From assembly GCA_020057015.1 (NCBI GenBank), contig JAGVGS010000173.1:1-8852 (forward strand): 8,852 bases of DNA. The letters are read 5' to 3'. Each line of letters starts with the position of its first letter. The first letter of the stretch is position 1. This DNA comes from Candidatus Omnitrophota bacterium. Lineage in GTDB: Bacteria; Omnitrophota; Gorgyraeia; Aquiviventales; Aquiviventaceae. This document shows positions 5,896-8,852 of the stretch, one piece after another. Position numbers and translations under genes: made by a program. The notes beneath the pieces were generated by a model. The model worked only from the letters and a program-made list of their open reading frames with translations. It was not told the DNA's origin and did no database searches.

Positions 5896-5905
5896 GTGGG
5901 GAAGG

Positions 5906-7207
5906 ATGAATTGGAGGCGACTACTTCTCGCGGGAGCGATGGCTGTCAGCAGTCTTCCCGGGACGGTGTTGGCGGCCAGCGAAGTGGACATCTTGCTGGA
6001 GAAGTTGGTGGAGAAGAACATCTTGACGAATGTGGAAGCCGGCCTCATCCGGCGCGAGATCAGCGAGACGAAGGAGACGCGCAATAAAGAACTGGCAAAA
6101 GAAATCGTACCCGACTCCGCGCGCAACTGGAAGTGGAAGGGCGACCTGCGCCTGCGCAACGAGTATCGCAACCAGGAAGGCACCGGCACGGCCCGTAACC
6201 GGCAGCGCATCCGTTTCCGCTACGGGTTTGAAGGCAAGGTCAGCGACCAACTGAAGGTCAACGCCCGCATTGCGACAGGGAGCTCCACGACCTCGGCCAT
6301 CGCCAATGGTGCGACCTCGCCGGATCCGGTGTCCACGAATCAGAGCTTCGACACCAACTTCGGCAAGGTGGGGATCAACTTGGACCTGGCCAATCTGGAG
6401 TACACGCCTGCCGTGCCAGTGGTCAGCCAGGTGAAGCTGATCGGCGGCATCATGGAAAGCCCCTTCTGGTCGGTGGGCCCGCTCGTCTTCGACGGTGATT
6501 TAAGCTATTCCGGCGCGGCTGCAAAGATCAGCCAGGAGATGGGGCCAGCCACCCTGTTTGCCAACAACGGGGTTTTTTCCTTGGATACCGATGAGACGGA
6601 GCCCGCTGTCCTCTGGGTGACCCAGGGCGGCGTGGCCTATATGCCGTGGAAGGATACGGCGGAGGAATTCTTGAAAAATCTGAAGCTGACTACGGCTATC
6701 GCCTACCAGGATTATATGAACGTGACAACGGCCACCAAGTCCGGCACCGACATCTTAGCGCGCGAGGCCCAAAACAGCAGCCGAGCGACGGACTTCAACC
6801 AGATCAACCCGACCATCGAGCTGGCCTCGCAGTGGGCCGGCGTGCCGATGTCGGTCTACGGCGACTGGGTGCATAACACGTCTGCGCCGAGCGAAAACAA
6901 TGACGGGTTTCAGCTCGGCTTGAAGGTCGGCAAGGCGAAGACCCCGCTGGATCTCAAGACGGGCTGGGAGGGCGGTTACTACTTCCAGCAGTTGCAGCGA
7001 GATGCCACCTTCGATGAGTTCGCAGACTCGGACTTTCTGGATGGCGGCACCAACAACCACGGGCACGTGTTCTTTGTGACCCTGGCCGCCTTGAAGCACT
7101 CCACGGTCGGCATGAAGTATTTTGTCACGCAGCAGATTGAGCGGGTCGTCTCGCCAGGAAAAGACCACGAGGATCGCGTCCAGCTCGATTGGGTGACGAA
7201 GTTCTAA
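5906..7207 (+). CDS. Outer-membrane beta-barrel porin linked to phosphate uptake genes
   Basis: A 433-residue protein with a Sec signal peptide (residues 1-23, basic RR then LLLAGAMAVSSLPGTVLA, cut after VLA). A short N-terminal helical region follows (about 26-66, VDILLEKLVEKNILTNVEA), like the periplasmic helix seen in putative porins of the Porin_5 type. From about residue 75 the barrel begins with WKWKGDLRLRNEYR and RNRQRIRFRYGFEGKV. Alternating beta-strand pattern continues to the end, and the protein stops in Phe (WVTKF), the classic outer-membrane insertion signal. The gene lies 43 bases upstream of pstS with no terminator between, so the two are probably one operon, and this porin most likely admits phosphate or phosphate compounds under starvation. 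Substrate preference is inferred from context only. It is not clearly of the OprP/OprO sequence family. Confidence 0.85.
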   Translation: MNWRRLLLAGAMAVSSLPGTVLAASEVDILLEKLVEKNILTNVEAGLIRREISETKETRNKELAKEIVPDSARNWKWKGDLRLRNEYRNQEGTGTARNRQRIRFRYGFEGKVSDQLKVNARIATGSSTTSAIANGATSPDPVSTNQSFDTNFGKVGINLDLANLEYTPAVPVVSQVKLIGGIMESPFWSVGPLVFDGDLSYSGAAAKISQEMGPATLFANNGVFSLDTDETEPAVLWVTQGGVAYMPWKDTAEEFLKNLKLTTAIAYQDYMNVTTATKSGTDILAREAQNSSRATDFNQINPTIELASQWAGVPMSVYGDWVHNTSAPSENNDGFQLGLKVGKAKTPLDLKTGWEGGYYFQQLQRDATFDEFADSDFLDGGTNNHGHVFFVTLAALKHSTVGMKYFVTQQIERVVSPGKDHEDRVQLDWVTKF

Positions 7208-7233
7208 GGCTGCTTTACACAGGACAGTGGAAC

Positions 7234-7240
7234 AAGGAGG
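7234..7240 (+). promoter_or_regulatory. Shine-Dalgarno deciding the pstS start
   Basis: AAGGAGG is 10 bases from ATG 7251 but only 1 base from ATG 7242, and GTG 7227 lies upstream of it. This favours ATG 7251. Confidence 0.7.
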
Positions 7241-7250
7241 CATGCGCACG

Positions 7251-8225
7251 ATGACACGATGGTGGATGGGGGGTGCCGTGGCCCTCGCCTTAGGCGGGGT
7301 CGGGCTGGCGAGCGCCCAAGCAACCTCGGCGCTGATTGACTCACGGATCGCCGGGTACCAACAGGTGGGAGGCATTGCCGGCAACTTGAGCAGCATCGGC
7401 TCGGATACGCTCAATAATCTCATGACGTTCTGGGCCGAGGGCTTTGCGAAGCACTACCCGAACGTGAAGATCCAAATCGAGGGCAAGGGCTCCAGCACCG
7501 CCCCGCCGGCGCTGATTGCTGGCAGCGCGCAACTGGGCCCCATGTCGCGGCCGATGAAGGCCAGCGAGATGGACGAGTTCGAGAAGAAGTACGGCTACAA
7601 GCCCACCGCGATCGGGGTCGCCCTGGACGCGCTGGGCGTCTACGTGAACAAAGATAACCCGATCCAGAGTCTGAGCATCGAGCAGGTCGATGCGGTGTTT
7701 TCGAGCACGCGCGCCTGTGGCGGCAAGAGCAGCCTCACCCGCTGGGACCAGCTGGGCCTCAGCGGCGAGTGGGCGCAGCCGATCAGCCTGTACGGCCGCA
7801 ACTCGGCCTCCGGCACGTACGGGTACTTCAAAGAGCACGCGCTATGCAAAGGCGACTATAAGGGCCACGTGAAGGAGCAGCCCGGCTCCGCGACGGTCAT
7901 CGAGGGGGTCACGAACGACCGCTATGCCGTCGGCTACAGCGGTATGGGGTATCTGACCGCCGGCGTGCGGCTGGTGCCCCTCACCCCCAGGGGCAGCGCT
8001 AAGGCCTATGAAGCCAACGCGGACAATGTCTATGCCGGCTCGTACCCGTTGAGCCGCTACCTGTACATCTATATCAACCGGGCCCCAGGCCAGCCGGTGG
8101 ACCCGCTGGTCAAAGAACTCATCCTGTACGTGCTCAGCGCGGAAGGGCAGGAAGTGGTGGTGAAGGATGGCTTTATCCCGCTGGCGAAGGAGATTGTGGA
8201 CGTGGAATTGAAGAAGCTCGAATGA
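7251..8225 (+). CDS. pstS: Phosphate ABC transporter substrate-binding protein
   Basis: PstS captures phosphate in the periplasm and delivers it to the PstCAB transporter. From ATG 7251 the product is 324 residues, with a Sec signal peptide (about 1-22, WWMGGAVALALGGVGLASA). There is no lipobox Cys, so it is a soluble periplasmic protein. Binding-site segments of the PstS/PBP-like family are visible: LSSIGSDTL (46-54), EGKGSSTAPPALIAG (from 77), GPMSRPMK and GRNSASGTYG (182-191), where the Ser/Thr/Arg residues contact phosphate in this family. EQPGSATVIEGV and YAVGYSGMGY follow. The set of motifs (GPMSRPMK, YGYKPT) matches the longer PstS-like branch common in pst operons with long PstC. It follows the porin by 43 bases and precedes pstC by 16 bases, so one transcript is likely. 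Confidence 0.93.
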   Translation: MTRWWMGGAVALALGGVGLASAQATSALIDSRIAGYQQVGGIAGNLSSIGSDTLNNLMTFWAEGFAKHYPNVKIQIEGKGSSTAPPALIAGSAQLGPMSRPMKASEMDEFEKKYGYKPTAIGVALDALGVYVNKDNPIQSLSIEQVDAVFSSTRACGGKSSLTRWDQLGLSGEWAQPISLYGRNSASGTYGYFKEHALCKGDYKGHVKEQPGSATVIEGVTNDRYAVGYSGMGYLTAGVRLVPLTPRGSAKAYEANADNVYAGSYPLSRYLYIYINRAPGQPVDPLVKELILYVLSAEGQEVVVKDGFIPLAKEIVDVELKKLE

Positions 8226-8241
8226 GTGTGTCTGGCAGTGG

Positions 8242-8852
8242 ATGAGCACCACCGCCACGTTGGGCGGGGCCGCTTCGGCCTATCGCCGGCGGGTGCATGT
8301 GGCCGACCGGCTGGCTCGGTGGGTGATCTCGGCCAGCGGCCTTAGCATCATCTGCGCGGTGCTGGGCATCGGCGTCTTCTTGTTTCTGGAGGTGCTGCCG
8401 CTGCTGCGCGGGGCTCGGCTTTCCACCGCGGCGGCGTACGAAGCGGTGGCCCGCGATGTGGTGTTTATCGCCGTCGATGAGCACCAAGAGCAGGCCCTCA
8501 TGGTGGGTGAGGCGCCGGAGGTGCAGGTCGTCCCGCTCGATGGCCAAGCGCCGATGCGCCTGCCGCTGGAAGGATTGGCCGGGCAGCGCATCACCGCCGC
8601 GGCCCATACCTTGCGCGAGCGCACCGTGAGCTTAGGCACGGCCCAGGGCCATGTCTGGCTGGGCACGTTGGCGCTGGACACGGTATTTGAGGGGCGGCAG
8701 CGGGTCATCCGGCCGGCCGTGACGACCGAGGCGGTGGTGGCCGCGGTGCCGGGTCATCGCATTACCGCGCTGGGGTATCGCGAGGCCGGCGCGCGCAGCT
8801 TGCTGGCCACCGTGGCTGATGGCCGCGATGTGATTGTCACGCGCATCGCCAT
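8242..8852 (+). CDS. pstC: Phosphate ABC transporter permease PstC, long type (N-terminal part; 3' end outside window)
   Basis: An open frame runs from ATG 8242 to the window end with no stop (203 codons). A basic cytoplasmic N-terminus (YRRRVHVADRLARW) leads into one membrane helix (about residues 27-49, VISASGLSIICAVLGIGVFLFL), then EVLPLLRGARLS. This is the start of PstC-family permeases. Some 145 further residues are soluble and beta-like, with no second helix in view. This fits the long PstC form seen for example in Pseudomonas, where an extra domain sits between helix 1 and the permease core. The core and its coupling motif lie beyond the window. It starts 16 bases after pstS. No good Shine-Dalgarno is visible, so translation may be coupled to pstS. 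The identity rests on the N-terminus and context. Confidence 0.8.
   Translation, partial: MSTTATLGGAASAYRRRVHVADRLARWVISASGLSIICAVLGIGVFLFLEVLPLLRGARLSTAAAYEAVARDVVFIAVDEHQEQALMVGEAPEVQVVPLDGQAPMRLPLEGLAGQRITAAAHTLRERTVSLGTAQGHVWLGTLALDTVFEGRQRVIRPAVTTEAVVAAVPGHRITALGYREAGARSLLATVADGRDVIVTRIA

Noticed and set aside
7227..7250. GTG 7227 or ATG 7242 as pstS start
   Set aside because: The Shine-Dalgarno at 7234-7240 lies after the first and only one base before the second. ATG 7251 has normal spacing and a clean signal peptide.
8222..8245. Seven-codon frame starting ATGAGTGTG at the pstS stop
   Set aside because: It ends at once (MSVSGSG), so it is not a PstC start. At most it carries ribosomes toward ATG 8242.

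Overview
The window is GC-rich, densely coding bacterial chromosome. A signal-peptide-bearing beta-barrel porin ending in Phe, an Lgt enzyme and a Pst-type uptake system point to a Gram-negative (diderm) organism. The mitochondrial-type aconitase, the porin class and the Cys-rich Lgt variant suggest an environmental, possibly uncultured lineage (an Omnitrophota-, Nitrospirota- or Deltaproteobacteria-like genome), but the sequence alone does not settle the phylum. No tRNA, rRNA, CRISPR array, insertion sequence or prophage gene is visible.

Layout, left to right. (1) 1-1248: the C-terminal half of aconitase, cut by the window edge. Its stop codon overlaps the start of a PhoB-type response regulator (1245-1940), which is followed by an overlapping PhoR-type histidine kinase (about 1921-3150) that has no visible membrane segment. 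(2) 3077-3844, minus strand: lgt, whose 3' end overlaps the kinase 3' end by 74 bp. A good sigma70-like promoter sits so close to its ATG that the mRNA would be nearly leaderless. (3) 3845-4083: a regulatory intergenic region holding a GEMM-I (cyclic di-GMP-I) riboswitch, which ends on the Shine-Dalgarno of the next gene. (4) 4084-5697: a 537-residue PilX-like pilin-related surface protein controlled by that riboswitch. (5) 5698-5905: a second regulatory region with a candidate Pho box (two 7-mers at 11-bp pitch) and hairpins. (6) 5906-8852: an apparent operon of a porin, the phosphate-binding protein PstS, and the start of a long-type PstC permease that runs off the window.

How the parts fit: PhoB/PhoR would sense phosphate limitation and drive the porin-pstS-pstC operon, taking phosphate across the outer membrane, through the periplasm and to the inner-membrane transporter. 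Between these two phosphate modules lies a separate unit in which cyclic di-GMP appears to control translation of a pilus-associated protein directly through RNA. The riboswitch is the most notable non-coding element here. The link between it and phosphate control is only one of position.
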